Below are positions 26,930 to 35,288 of a stretch of DNA of 64,000 bases, piece by piece. Source of the DNA: Collimonas fungivorans (GTDB taxonomy: Bacteria; Pseudomonadota; Gammaproteobacteria; Burkholderiales; Burkholderiaceae_D). Location: positions 2,232,001 through 2,296,000 of the forward strand of contig NZ_CP013232.1 of NCBI RefSeq assembly GCF_001584145.1. The letters run 5' to 3'. Every line of letters starts with the position of its first letter. Positions within the stretch are counted from its first letter, which is position 1. Position numbers and translations under genes: made by a program. Below the pieces are notes generated by a model. That model was not told where the DNA came from, searched no databases, and was given only the letters and a program-made list of their open reading frames with translations.

Positions 26930-27787
26930 TCAAGCTGTCCTTGGCCCGCGGACCACGGTGTATTGTTCGGAATTGCCGGAAAGCCATTGTTCCGCCAGCT
27001 CGCGGTTGTCATGCTGCCATGGATGGAAATCGCGGCGCAGGTAGGCCAGCAGCGGGCCTGTGCTGAGCCAGACCAGGCCGTAGCGGCCAAAGAAGAAACG
27101 GGCGGCGTCCAGCCATGTGCCAGGCTTGAACAGCACTCGGTCGTGCCAGAGGTTGTTGATCGTTTGCCCGGTCGCCATCAAGGTTAAATGCAGCATGGCA
27201 AAAGCGTAACCGCGCATCCGCGCCCGATAGTCGCCACCCAGCGTGTGGAACAGGTCGAAAGCCACCGCCTTGTGTTCGGTTTCTTCCACCGCATGCCAGC
27301 GCCACAGGGTTTGCAATGAAGGTTCCGCGCCGTCCAGCAGCGGCGGGTGGCGTAGCGTCAGGTCGGCCATCGCCGCAGTGTAGTGCTCCAGGGCTACGGT
27401 AACCGCCAGCCTGCGCATTGCAGGAACCTTATGCTGGTGTCCCAGTGCGATCAGGTTGCCGGACCAATGCTGCCAATGGTTGTGCAATCCTTGTTTTTCC
27501 AGCTCGGCGTTGTACAAATCGTGCACGCGGCGGTGAGCGGCTTCCTGCCCGACAAAGTCCTGGATCATGGCGCGCAACACGCTGTTCTCTGGCGAGTCCG
27601 GCAGCGCTTGCGCGGCCTCACGCACGGAGTCGATGAATTCCTGCTCGCCGACTGGAAAACTCATCGACAAGGCGTTGAAGTATTGGGTGCGGAACGGTTT
27701 TCCTGCCAGCCAGTGACGCGGGAAGCCTTGCGACAGGTCGACCAGCAGTCTTCTTACCATCAATGGAGTGGAGGTATTCACGGACAT
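26930..27787 (-). CDS. Predicted metal-dependent hydrolase (PF10118 type)
   Basis: A 285-residue soluble protein from ATG 27787. It has the helical-bundle pattern of the PF10118 'predicted metal-dependent hydrolase' family with conserved acidic and histidine residues: FVGQEAAHRRVHD (about residues 83-95), ALEHYTAAMAD, and WRWHAVEETEHKAVAFDL. The EQEAxH and EExEH arrangement resembles a ferritin-like di-iron site, so an oxidase function is as plausible as hydrolysis. It is divergent from a TetR repressor with only 88 bp between start codons, so it is the likely regulated target. Confidence 0.85.
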   Translation of the reverse strand: MSVNTSTPLMVRRLLVDLSQGFPRHWLAGKPFRTQYFNALSMSFPVGEQEFIDSVREAAQALPDSPENSVLRAMIQDFVGQEAAHRRVHDLYNAELEKQGLHNHWQHWSGNLIALGHQHKVPAMRRLAVTVALEHYTAAMADLTLRHPPLLDGAEPSLQTLWRWHAVEETEHKAVAFDLFHTLGGDYRARMRGYAFAMLHLTLMATGQTINNLWHDRVLFKPGTWLDAARFFFGRYGLVWLSTGPLLAYLRRDFHPWQHDNRELAEQWLSGNSEQYTVVRGPRTA

Positions 27788-27817
27788 GCCTTTGTGGATT
27801 TGCGATATAACCACTAT

Positions 27818-27834
27818 ACTGAGCTTTATTCAGT
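27818..27834. promoter_or_regulatory. Candidate TetR operator in the divergent promoter
   Basis: An inverted repeat ACTGA-N7-TCAGT lies in the 88-bp gap between the PF10118 gene and the tetR gene. A second CTCAGT half-site occurs near 27853. Size and location suit a TetR-family operator controlling both genes. Confidence 0.5.
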
Positions 27835-27875
27835 TTTTAAACTCGCAACTTGCTCAGTTTTCGACAGGCACGACC

Positions 27876-28529
27876 ATGGCCAAGCGCAATCAAGCTTCTT
27901 CCTCTGAAATCATGCGGAAATTGCCGACCCAGGAGCGTGCGCAGCGCACCATAGAGACCATTTTTGAAACCACTGCTCAGATTCTGGAAAGCGAAGGTCC
28001 AGCCGGGCTGACCACCAATAAGGTGGCGGAAAAGGCCGGTTTCTCGATCGGCACCCTGTACCAGTACTTCCCCAGCAAGGAAGCGATACTGACCGCCTTG
28101 ATCGCGCGCGAGCGGCGGCGCGTGATGGATGAGCTGGATGCATTGATGGAAAGCGCCGAAAGCCAGGTCGGCCAGCTCGAGCCGAAGAGTTTCCTGCGCC
28201 AGTTCATCCGCATCAATATCGAAGGCCTGGGCAGCGGCCGCAGCGCCAAGCGGGCAATGGTCCGCTTCGCCTGGCAGCACGATCATCACGAAGACATTAC
28301 CCAGGCCTTGCGCGAGACGGCGGAACGGATCGCCATCAGCATGCAAAGGATCCACCACCCCAAGCTGCGATCGCCGACGCCGGCCATGATGTTCGTGGTC
28401 ACCCGCGCCGTGATAGGCGCCATCCGCAGCGCTTCACTGGAAAGGTCGCCGCTGCTCGGCAGCATCGAATTTGAAGACGAGCTGGTGCGGCTGGCCTGGG
28501 GCATGTTGTCGGAACAGGACGATTCCTGA
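27876..28529 (+). CDS. TetR/AcrR family transcriptional regulator
   Basis: A 217-residue repressor. The N-terminal helix-turn-helix reads GPAGLTTNKVAEKAGFSIG followed by TLYQYFPSKEAIL (about residues 40-72), the standard TetR pattern; the remaining helices form the ligand-binding and dimerisation domain. The start is ATG 27876 just after the divergent promoter; the longer frame from 27768 would run through the promoter and the divergent gene's start. It probably represses itself and the PF10118 hydrolase gene through the ACTGA dyad. The inducer is unknown. Confidence 0.9.
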   Translation: MAKRNQASSSEIMRKLPTQERAQRTIETIFETTAQILESEGPAGLTTNKVAEKAGFSIGTLYQYFPSKEAILTALIARERRRVMDELDALMESAESQVGQLEPKSFLRQFIRINIEGLGSGRSAKRAMVRFAWQHDHHEDITQALRETAERIAISMQRIHHPKLRSPTPAMMFVVTRAVIGAIRSASLERSPLLGSIEFEDELVRLAWGMLSEQDDS

Positions 28530-28623
28530 TGAAAGTGTCCGATTCAAGAGAGGGCGGGGCAAATGCTTATAATGCATGGCAACTGCCGCTCCGCCAGCCA
28601 AAAACCGATCCAGAAAAACGCGA

Positions 28624-29685
28624 ATGAAATACCCCGCATTGCTTTCCTTTCAAGAAGTGCTTCCTCAGCTCAGGCAGTTCGACGCCGTCATCGATGCCCG
28701 CAGCCCTTCGGAATTTTCCGAGGACCATATTCCCGGCGCCATCAACTGCCCGGTGCTGGACGATGCGCAAAGAGCGCAGGTCGGCACCATGTACAAGCAG
28801 GTCAACACATTCGAGGCGAAAAAGTTGGGAGCGGCGCTGATCGCCCGCAATATCGCCTTCCATATCGAGACCCTGTTCCTGGACAAGCCGCGTGAATGGA
28901 CGCCCCTGGTTTACTGCTGGCGCGGCGGCAACCGCAGCGGCGCCATGGCGCACATCATGGCGAAAATCGGCTGGCCGGTGGCGCAGCTGGACGGCGGCTA
29001 CCAGTCGTATCGCAGGCATGTCAACGCCAGCCTGGCCGAGCTGCCGCTGCGCTTCGGCTTCAAGGTGATTTGCGGCCCCACCGGCAGCGGCAAGAGCCGC
29101 CTGCTGCAAGTGCTGGCGCAGCAGGGCGCGCAAGTGCTGGACCTGGAACAGCTGGCGGCGCATCGCGGTTCGGTGCTGGGCAACTTGCCGAGCGAACTGC
29201 AGCCTTCGCAAAAAGCTTTCGAGAGCCGGCTGTGGGACATGCTGCAGGGTTTCGATCCGCAGCATCCGGTGTTCGTCGAATCCGAGAGCAAGAAAGTCGG
29301 CAACCTGCGAGTGCCGGAAGTGCTGATGGCATCCATGCGCAATTCGCCCTGTTATGCGGTGGCGCTGTCGCGTCCGGACCGGGTGCGGCTGCTGCTGGAA
29401 GACTATGTGCATTTCATCGCCGACCCCGCCTTGCTGAATACCCAGCTGATTTGCCTGGCTTACGTCCATGGCCGTGACAAGGTCGCATACTGGCAGCAGC
29501 TGAGTTTGTCGGGACGGATCGAGGAACTGGTCGATGAGCTGTTGCTGAAGCACTATGACCCGGCTTATGCGCAGTCGATCAGGAGGAATTTCGACCAGTT
29601 TTCCGAGGCGCAGGTAATCGATCTCCCGGATATTTCGAGCGCCGCTTTTGCCCGCGCGGCGAAACAGCTGCATCAAGAGAAATAA
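28624..29685 (+). CDS. mnmH: tRNA 2-selenouridine synthase
   Basis: MnmH (SelU) converts 2-thiouridine at the wobble position of certain tRNAs to 2-selenouridine via a geranylated intermediate, using selenophosphate. The 353-residue product starts at ATG 28624. It has an N-terminal rhodanese domain with the catalytic cysteine 98 in YCWRGGNRSG and a C-terminal P-loop domain with Walker A GPTGSGKS at residues 151-158. Its partner selD follows 58 bp downstream on the same strand, so the two form a functional operon. Start ATG 28624 matches the usual family N-terminus; the upstream frame has no support. Confidence 0.95.
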   Translation: MKYPALLSFQEVLPQLRQFDAVIDARSPSEFSEDHIPGAINCPVLDDAQRAQVGTMYKQVNTFEAKKLGAALIARNIAFHIETLFLDKPREWTPLVYCWRGGNRSGAMAHIMAKIGWPVAQLDGGYQSYRRHVNASLAELPLRFGFKVICGPTGSGKSRLLQVLAQQGAQVLDLEQLAAHRGSVLGNLPSELQPSQKAFESRLWDMLQGFDPQHPVFVESESKKVGNLRVPEVLMASMRNSPCYAVALSRPDRVRLLLEDYVHFIADPALLNTQLICLAYVHGRDKVAYWQQLSLSGRIEELVDELLLKHYDPAYAQSIRRNFDQFSEAQVIDLPDISSAAFARAAKQLHQEK

Positions 29686-29743
29686 GCGCCGATGGCGCGT
29701 ATACTTCATTCTTATCTTTGACCGACTTTACCTCAGGACGCGT

Positions 29744-30799
29744 ATGCCCGATCTCGCTGAACCCAGTATCCGACTGACTTCCTTTTCGCACGGCGGCGGT
29801 TGCGGCTGCAAGATCGCGCCGGGCGTGCTGGCGGAAATCCTCAAGGGCTCGAACGGATTCCCGGTGCCGAAAGAATTGATGGTGGGGATTGAAACCGCCG
29901 ACGACGCTGCCGTCTATAAGCTCAACGACGAACAGGCGCTGATCGCGACCACCGATTTTTTCATGCCCATCGTCGATGACCCTTACGACTTCGGCCGCAT
30001 CGCCGCCACCAACGCAATCTCGGACGTGTACGCCATGGGCGGCACGCCGATCATGGCGCTGGCCCTGGTCGGCATGCCTATCGACAAGCTGCCGCTGGAA
30101 GTCATCGCCAGCATCCTGAAAGGCGGCGAGTCGATCTGTGCCGAAGCCGGCATCCCGATCGCCGGCGGCCATACCATCGATTCGGTCGAGCCGATCTATG
30201 GCCTGGTGGTGCTGGGCCTGGTCCATCCGTCCAAGGTCAAGCGCAACGCCGGCGCCAAGGCCGGCGACAAGCTTATCCTCGGCAAGCCGGTTGGTGTCGG
30301 CATCTTGTCCGCGGCCTTGAAAAAGGGTGCGCTGGACGCCGCCGGTTATGCCGCGCTGATCAGCAACACGACCAAGCTGAACAAGCCGGGCCGCCTGCTG
30401 TCGGAACTGGCTGGGGTTAATGCCTTGACCGACGTCACCGGCTTCGGCCTTCTGGGGCATATGCTGGAACTGGCGCGCGGCGCCAAGCTGTCAGCCCGGC
30501 TCGAGATGGGAGCCATCCCCTTGCTGCCGCAAGTGCAGCAGCTGGCCGAGCAGGGATATGTCACCGGCGCTTCGGGCCGCAACTGGAACGGCTACGCCAA
30601 GGATGTGACCTTGGCCGACAGCATCACGCCGGTGCAGCGCAGCTTGCTGACCGATCCGCAAACTTCGGGCGGCTTGCTGGTTTCCTGTGATCCCGCCGCA
30701 GCCGGACAGGTGCTGGAACTGTTCCGGCGCGAAGGGTTTGCCGACGCTGCCGTCATCGGTGAAATGACAGCAGGCAGCGGTGTGCAAGTCGTATCCTGA
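29744..30799 (+). CDS. selD: Selenide, water dikinase (selenophosphate synthetase)
   Basis: Makes selenophosphate from selenide and ATP, supplying MnmH and, where present, selenocysteine synthesis. The 351-residue protein starts at ATG 29744. The active-site segment SHGGGCGCKIAPG holds Cys20 and Lys23, equivalent to E. coli Cys17 and Lys20, so this is the cysteine form and not a selenoprotein. The ATP-binding regions (TTDFFMPIVDDPYDFGRIAATNAI in part, and TDVTGFGLLGHML) are intact. The stop codon abuts the stop of the convergent PepSY gene with no spacer. selA and selB are not in this window, so selenocysteine use cannot be judged. Confidence 0.96.
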   Translation: MPDLAEPSIRLTSFSHGGGCGCKIAPGVLAEILKGSNGFPVPKELMVGIETADDAAVYKLNDEQALIATTDFFMPIVDDPYDFGRIAATNAISDVYAMGGTPIMALALVGMPIDKLPLEVIASILKGGESICAEAGIPIAGGHTIDSVEPIYGLVVLGLVHPSKVKRNAGAKAGDKLILGKPVGVGILSAALKKGALDAAGYAALISNTTKLNKPGRLLSELAGVNALTDVTGFGLLGHMLELARGAKLSARLEMGAIPLLPQVQQLAEQGYVTGASGRNWNGYAKDVTLADSITPVQRSLLTDPQTSGGLLVSCDPAAAGQVLELFRREGFADAAVIGEMTAGSGVQVVS

Positions 30800-32212
30800 C
30801 TAAGCGCGGTTCCTGAAAAACAACGTATCGCCAAGCCAGACCGCAATCATCGTGACTCCCATCAACGGGAAGATGATGCCGAGCAGCGCCATGTAGCCTT
30901 TCCAGCGTGTGATCGACGGCGGCGGCTGCATCACGCGCTTTGGCGCGCCGATCGAATTTTGTGGACGGCGCTTCCACCACATGATGAATCCGGTCGCGGC
31001 CATGCCCAGCAGCGTCAATGAAATGGCGGCGCAGATCAGCTGGTTGGCGAGGCCGAAATACTCTCCCATATGCAAGGCAACGCCGAGCGAAACCAGCTTG
31101 GAGACCGGGTTGTACTCGGAAAAACGCATGTCCTTCATGATCTTGCCGCTGTACTGGTCGATGTGCAGCGTGCGCTGCTGGTCCAGGTCGGAACGGACGA
31201 ATTCCCCTGCGCCGGGCGCATACGAGGCGGTGAACACATCGGAACTCTTGCCGGGCAGGACCAGCTGGTAGGTCTGCATGCCGTTGTGTGCGGCGATCGC
31301 TACCACCTGGTCGATGGCCAGGCGCCGTTGCGGCATGTCGTGTGACATGGGCACCATGGTGGCGCCGACTGCCCACGGGACGTTGGCTAGCGGCAGGTCC
31401 TGCATTTTCATGCCGGGCATGTCTGCCATCGAGGCGTGCGCGTCTGCATCATGGACATGGGTTTCCTTCGCTGCTGCCTTTGGCGCCGCCGCCCAGGTAA
31501 CCACTGCCTGGAAGTTCTTGCCCCAGAAACTGGACCACGGCAAGCCGCTCATGATGAAGAACACCGCGCCTATCGAGACCCAGATGCCGACCACCAGGTG
31601 CAACTCGCGCCAGACTGCCCGGCCGCGCAGGCTGAGTCGCGGCAGCAGCGTGCCCCACACTGAAAACTGCTTGCGCGGCCACCAGAGCGCAATGCCGGTG
31701 CCGACCATGACCAGGGTCCAGCAGGCCGCCAGTTCCATCAGCCAGCCGCCCCATTTGCCCAGCAGCAGGTCGCGGTGGATTTGCCGCACTTGTTTCATCA
31801 GACGGTGCTCAACGCTGAGCGTGCCCAGCACCTGGCCTGTGTAGGGATTGACATAGACGCTGCTGCTGTCGCCGGAAGCCAGGCGGAATACTGCTTCGGT
31901 GCTGCGCCTCGGGTCCTGGCTGACAGTGATCGAGCTTGGCTTGGCATCCGGTGGCAGCGCGCCGGCGGCGATGCCGAGCAGCTTGTCGTAACCCAGCCGG
32001 GCCTGGGTGCTGGCGGGCACGAACAGCTTGTCGCCGTAGAGAGCGCTTTCTATCTGCGGCTTGAAGACATAGATGGTGCCGGTGATCGCCAGTACGATCA
32101 GGAAAGGCATCACGAACAGGCCGGCATAAAAATGCCAGCGCCACAGGATGCGGTAATTGCGCGACGAAACTGAGCTCGTTTCATCAGGCGCGTTTTGCTG
32201 AATTGTCTGCAT
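30800..32212 (-). CDS. PepSY-domain transmembrane protein (PiuB-like) with His/Met-rich insert
   Basis: A 470-residue inner-membrane protein with four to five helices and periplasmic PepSY domains. Helix one follows NYRILWRWHFYAGLFVMPF, and HRDLLLGKWGGWLMEL, LWWPRK and MWWKRRP are typical of the PepSY_TM family that accompanies siderophore or metal receptors and is thought to act as a ferric reductase. Between helices, near residues 251-275, lies a segment with HVHDADAHASM and MPGMKM, a histidine/methionine pattern reminiscent of copper-binding loops. It is 30 bp downstream of a TonB-dependent receptor gene and behind a DUF2946 gene, so the three probably form a metal-uptake operon. Which metal is unproven. 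Confidence 0.88.
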   Translation of the reverse strand: MQTIQQNAPDETSSVSSRNYRILWRWHFYAGLFVMPFLIVLAITGTIYVFKPQIESALYGDKLFVPASTQARLGYDKLLGIAAGALPPDAKPSSITVSQDPRRSTEAVFRLASGDSSSVYVNPYTGQVLGTLSVEHRLMKQVRQIHRDLLLGKWGGWLMELAACWTLVMVGTGIALWWPRKQFSVWGTLLPRLSLRGRAVWRELHLVVGIWVSIGAVFFIMSGLPWSSFWGKNFQAVVTWAAAPKAAAKETHVHDADAHASMADMPGMKMQDLPLANVPWAVGATMVPMSHDMPQRRLAIDQVVAIAAHNGMQTYQLVLPGKSSDVFTASYAPGAGEFVRSDLDQQRTLHIDQYSGKIMKDMRFSEYNPVSKLVSLGVALHMGEYFGLANQLICAAISLTLLGMAATGFIMWWKRRPQNSIGAPKRVMQPPPSITRWKGYMALLGIIFPLMGVTMIAVWLGDTLFFRNRA

Positions 32213-32242
32213 GACTGTTCCTTGCTAAAATTTTTGCAGCGT

Positions 32243-34603
32243 TTACAAACTGACTTTGGCTTCCAGGTAGAAGGTCCGGCCTGGATAGGGGTAGTAGACG
32301 TAGTAGCGCTTGTCGGTCAGGTTGTCGATGCCGATTCCCAGCTCCGTGTTCCTGGTCGGCTTGAAGGTCAGCTTGGTGTCGAACACCAGGAAGGAGCTGG
32401 TGCCGCCGAAGGTGTCGGGGTTGGTGTCGGTATTGGTCAGCGTGTTGTACTGCCGCCCCGAATAACGCCCCGCCAGCATCACGGTGGCCTGGTCATTGAC
32501 GTGATAGCTGCCGACCAGGTTGCTGCGCCACAGCGGGATGCGATAGAAATTCTTGCCGACGGTCGCCGGGTTCTTGCTGTTTTCCAGGATGATCGACCTG
32601 GTATAGCCGACGCTGGCGCTCAGGTCCAGTCCGCGCAGGAACACATCTTCGCCGGAATAGCTGAGCTCGATTCCGCGCGAGCGCACCCGGTCTATGTTCT
32701 GGATGCTGGTGACGTTGGGGAACACCGTGGTGTTGGTCTGGCTGAACAAGGTGTTCTTCACATCGTCTTCAAACAGCGACATGCGCAGCATGCCGTTGAA
32801 TTGCGACCATTCCGCGCTCAATTCTTTCGCCAGGTCGTTTTCCGGTTTCAGGTTGGGGTCGTTGTTGACCAGCGTCGACCCGGTCAGGCTGCCCTGGAAC
32901 AGCTCGCTGACAGTCGGGAATCGGTAGGCGCGGCCGGTGGAAAAGCGCAATGTCAGGTCGGAAGTCGCCTGGTAGGACAGCGCCGCCTTCGGTGACCAAT
33001 AGGACAGGCTGCGGCTGTCGTAACTCTTGCTGTAATGCTGGGCCGCGGCGCTGGTGGCGCGTGCGCCGTCGTAGGCGCGCCAGTCCTCGTAACGCAGGCC
33101 GTAGGTCAGTTTCCACAGCTGGTTCAGTTGCCAGGCATCCTGGGCAAACAGGGCCTGGGTTTCGGTCTTGCCGGCGAATGCGTTGTTGAAGCCGCTCGCG
33201 TCGTTGCTGCGCCAGTTGCTCAGGTTGTAGGTGGTGTTTTCCAGGAAATAATTGTCGTAGTGATAGCCGAGGGTCGGCCAATGGCTGCCGGCGGCGACGG
33301 TTACCGGTTTGTAGTCGGCTACCAGGTCCAGGGTTTTCCAGCCGGAGCCGTCGCCGTAGGTGGCGACGCCGCTCAGGTTGCTGGCCAGCCCGCTGCTGGC
33401 GGAGCGGGAGATGCTTTTCGAGACGTCGAAATACGATGCGATCGCCGAGTAGTTCCAGCCGCTGGCATGGCGGGTTTTCAGCGTCAGGCCGTATAGCTGG
33501 TTTTCGCTTTCGCTGGCTGCCGGCGCAAAGAACGACGCCGGCAGGTTGTACTGGTAGCCGCCGATATTGACCAGGCCCGAATACACCGGATTGCCGTTGG
33601 CGTCGCGCAGGAAGGTCTGGGTGCTGTTGCTCACCTGCTGGCGCCAGTAGCCGAAGGTAAAGCCGGCTTGCAGGGTCGGCGTGATGTCGTAGGCGGCCTT
33701 GAACTTGAACTGGTCCTGCACCGCACGCTCGGCGCCTTCGGCATTGACGCCGAAGATGGTGGCGGGGGCGCCGTTCGGATCGGTATATTGGTAGGCGCCG
33801 GTCACCGGGATCGCGGCAGCGCCAGCCGCTTGCCCGGAGCGCGGCTGGCTGGCATACACAAACGGCTGGCCGGCGTTGCTGAGATGGTCGATGCCGAGCA
33901 GGAAGGAGAGGTCGCCGACCTTGTTGCCGATCGCCGCAGTGCTCTTGTTGCCGTCGAAATGGCCGTCGACGCCGAACAGGCTGAACTGCTGGCTGAATAC
34001 CTGGGCCTTGAACATCGCTTCCAGCCTGGTCGGCATCTTGGTGGTGATCGCTACCGTGGCACCCATCGAATTGCCGGGGTAGAGGGCAGAGAAGGGGCCG
34101 TAGACCACATCCACCTGTGCGATGTCTTCCGGGAATACCATGGACCAGCGCGGCGGGAAGCTGTGGGTATTGCCGAGGAAATTGCTGAGCAGCAGGCCGT
34201 CGGCATACACCAGGCCGCGCGCGGTCTGCGAAGTGCCGTTGCCGCGCACTGAAATGGTGGCGTTCTCGTCACCGATAAAACGTTTGCGGACCGCCATGTT
34301 GGGCATGTACTTCAAGGCGTCTTCGGTATTGATGACGTTGAGGTTTTCCAGTTGCGCGGCGGTGATCCGTTCGCTGCTGGCTGGCAGGTTGGGATCGAGC
34401 ACCCGCTTTTCCCGGGTTCCCGTGACAAACACCTCGGGCACTGCATGGATATCTTCATCCGCCGCCCACGCGCTTTGCGAGAGCACGGGCAGGGCCAGCA
34501 TGACGGCCAAGGACGATGTCTGGCGTAAAAAAGACGGCAACTGATGTGGCAACAGGTAGCGGCGCGATGAAACATTCCTAGTTTGCGCGAGCAAATCAAG
34601 CAT
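32243..34603 (-). CDS. TonB-dependent outer membrane receptor
   Basis: A 786-residue outer-membrane transporter from ATG 34603. A signal peptide (SLAVMLALPVLSQSAWA) precedes the plug domain, which starts with a TonB-box-like VPEVFVTGTRE and contains ATISVRGNGTSQTARGLVYADG and VDVVYGPFSALYPGNSMGA. The barrel shows receptor hallmarks such as RFSTGRAYRFPTVSELFQG and NDPNLKPE. The substrate cannot be read from the sequence. The pairing with PepSY_TM and DUF2946 proteins suggests a metal or metallophore. The upstream region carries a 13-bp dyad at 34623-34635. The frame extends 28 codons upstream without family support. Confidence 0.92.
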   Translation of the reverse strand: MLDLLAQTRNVSSRRYLLPHQLPSFLRQTSSLAVMLALPVLSQSAWAADEDIHAVPEVFVTGTREKRVLDPNLPASSERITAAQLENLNVINTEDALKYMPNMAVRKRFIGDENATISVRGNGTSQTARGLVYADGLLLSNFLGNTHSFPPRWSMVFPEDIAQVDVVYGPFSALYPGNSMGATVAITTKMPTRLEAMFKAQVFSQQFSLFGVDGHFDGNKSTAAIGNKVGDLSFLLGIDHLSNAGQPFVYASQPRSGQAAGAAAIPVTGAYQYTDPNGAPATIFGVNAEGAERAVQDQFKFKAAYDITPTLQAGFTFGYWRQQVSNSTQTFLRDANGNPVYSGLVNIGGYQYNLPASFFAPAASESENQLYGLTLKTRHASGWNYSAIASYFDVSKSISRSASSGLASNLSGVATYGDGSGWKTLDLVADYKPVTVAAGSHWPTLGYHYDNYFLENTTYNLSNWRSNDASGFNNAFAGKTETQALFAQDAWQLNQLWKLTYGLRYEDWRAYDGARATSAAAQHYSKSYDSRSLSYWSPKAALSYQATSDLTLRFSTGRAYRFPTVSELFQGSLTGSTLVNNDPNLKPENDLAKELSAEWSQFNGMLRMSLFEDDVKNTLFSQTNTTVFPNVTSIQNIDRVRSRGIELSYSGEDVFLRGLDLSASVGYTRSIILENSKNPATVGKNFYRIPLWRSNLVGSYHVNDQATVMLAGRYSGRQYNTLTNTDTNPDTFGGTSSFLVFDTKLTFKPTRNTELGIGIDNLTDKRYYVYYPYPGRTFYLEAKVSL

Positions 34604-34622
34604 AAAAAAATTCCCATGGACA

Positions 34623-34635
34623 GACGATAATCGTC
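34623..34635. promoter_or_regulatory. Dyad upstream of the TonB receptor
   Basis: GACGATAATCGTC is a 6-1-6 dyad located 20 bp before the receptor start codon. It contains a GATAAT half-site similar to Fur boxes but is not a good match to the full consensus. It may be an operator or chance. Confidence 0.3.
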
Positions 34636-34703
34636 CCCGGATTGCAAGTGCGATCGGGGATAGGCGGCGCTGGAAGTTATTTCTCAAGCGCCGGCAATGA
34701 CAA

Positions 34704-35099
34704 TCAGGAGAGAGCCGAGGGTGGGTCTAGCGGATGGGTTTGCCCGCGGAACGGGCGTGGCGGGATGTAGTCGTAAAGCAGCGGGACGGCATGGGTGACA
34801 CTGGCCGCAATGTTGGGCAGCAGCCCGAAAGCAGCTGTCGGCGGCGGGCTGTTGGCCAGTAAAGTACAGTAGCCGCAGGCATTCCAGTGGTCGGCATGCG
34901 GCGCGGAAGATTTGCCGCTGTCGCCCGGATCGGCGCTGACCAGTCCGGCCGCGGTGCAGATCTCGCCGTGTATTTCTCCGTATCGCTGTATCGCCCCCGC
35001 CGCCTTGAGCGACTGCGAAACCGTCGGCATGAGGATGCCCAGCCAGATGGCAAACAGGCAGGTCCAGACCACAAGTTTTTGACGGCGGATACGTAACAT
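34704..35099 (-). CDS. DUF2946 family protein
   Basis: A 131-residue protein from ATG 35099. A hydrophobic N-terminal segment (VVWTCLFAIWLGILMPTV) is a signal or anchor. The conserved part is ICTAAG, HADHWNACGYCTLLA, typical of DUF2946 with its Cys/His cluster (H..C..CTLL), a likely metal-binding site. DUF2946 genes are frequently seen next to TonB receptors and PepSY proteins; the function is unknown. It is the first gene of the presumed operon with the receptor (about 100 bp downstream) and the PepSY protein. The longer frame from 35150 is not needed. Confidence 0.8.
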   Translation of the reverse strand: MLRIRRQKLVVWTCLFAIWLGILMPTVSQSLKAAGAIQRYGEIHGEICTAAGLVSADPGDSGKSSAPHADHWNACGYCTLLANSPPPTAAFGLLPNIAASVTHAVPLLYDYIPPRPFRGQTHPLDPPSALS

Positions 35100-35288
35100 G
35101 GATGACTTACGGAGATGTAAGCATTGCGAAGACAGGATGAAACGGGCCAATTATATATGACGATGAGAGCCGCACAAAACCGTTATGCCAGGCAGTGTAT
35201 TTTTGTTAACTGTCGGTTCGGAAGCATCCAGATACCGGCAGCGCCGGTAAAACCGGAGCGGTTGCCAGATGATTGGAACTGTCCGCTT

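Noticed and set aside
29744..30799. SelD as a selenoprotein
   Set aside because: The active-site residue is encoded as cysteine and no in-frame TGA interrupts the gene.
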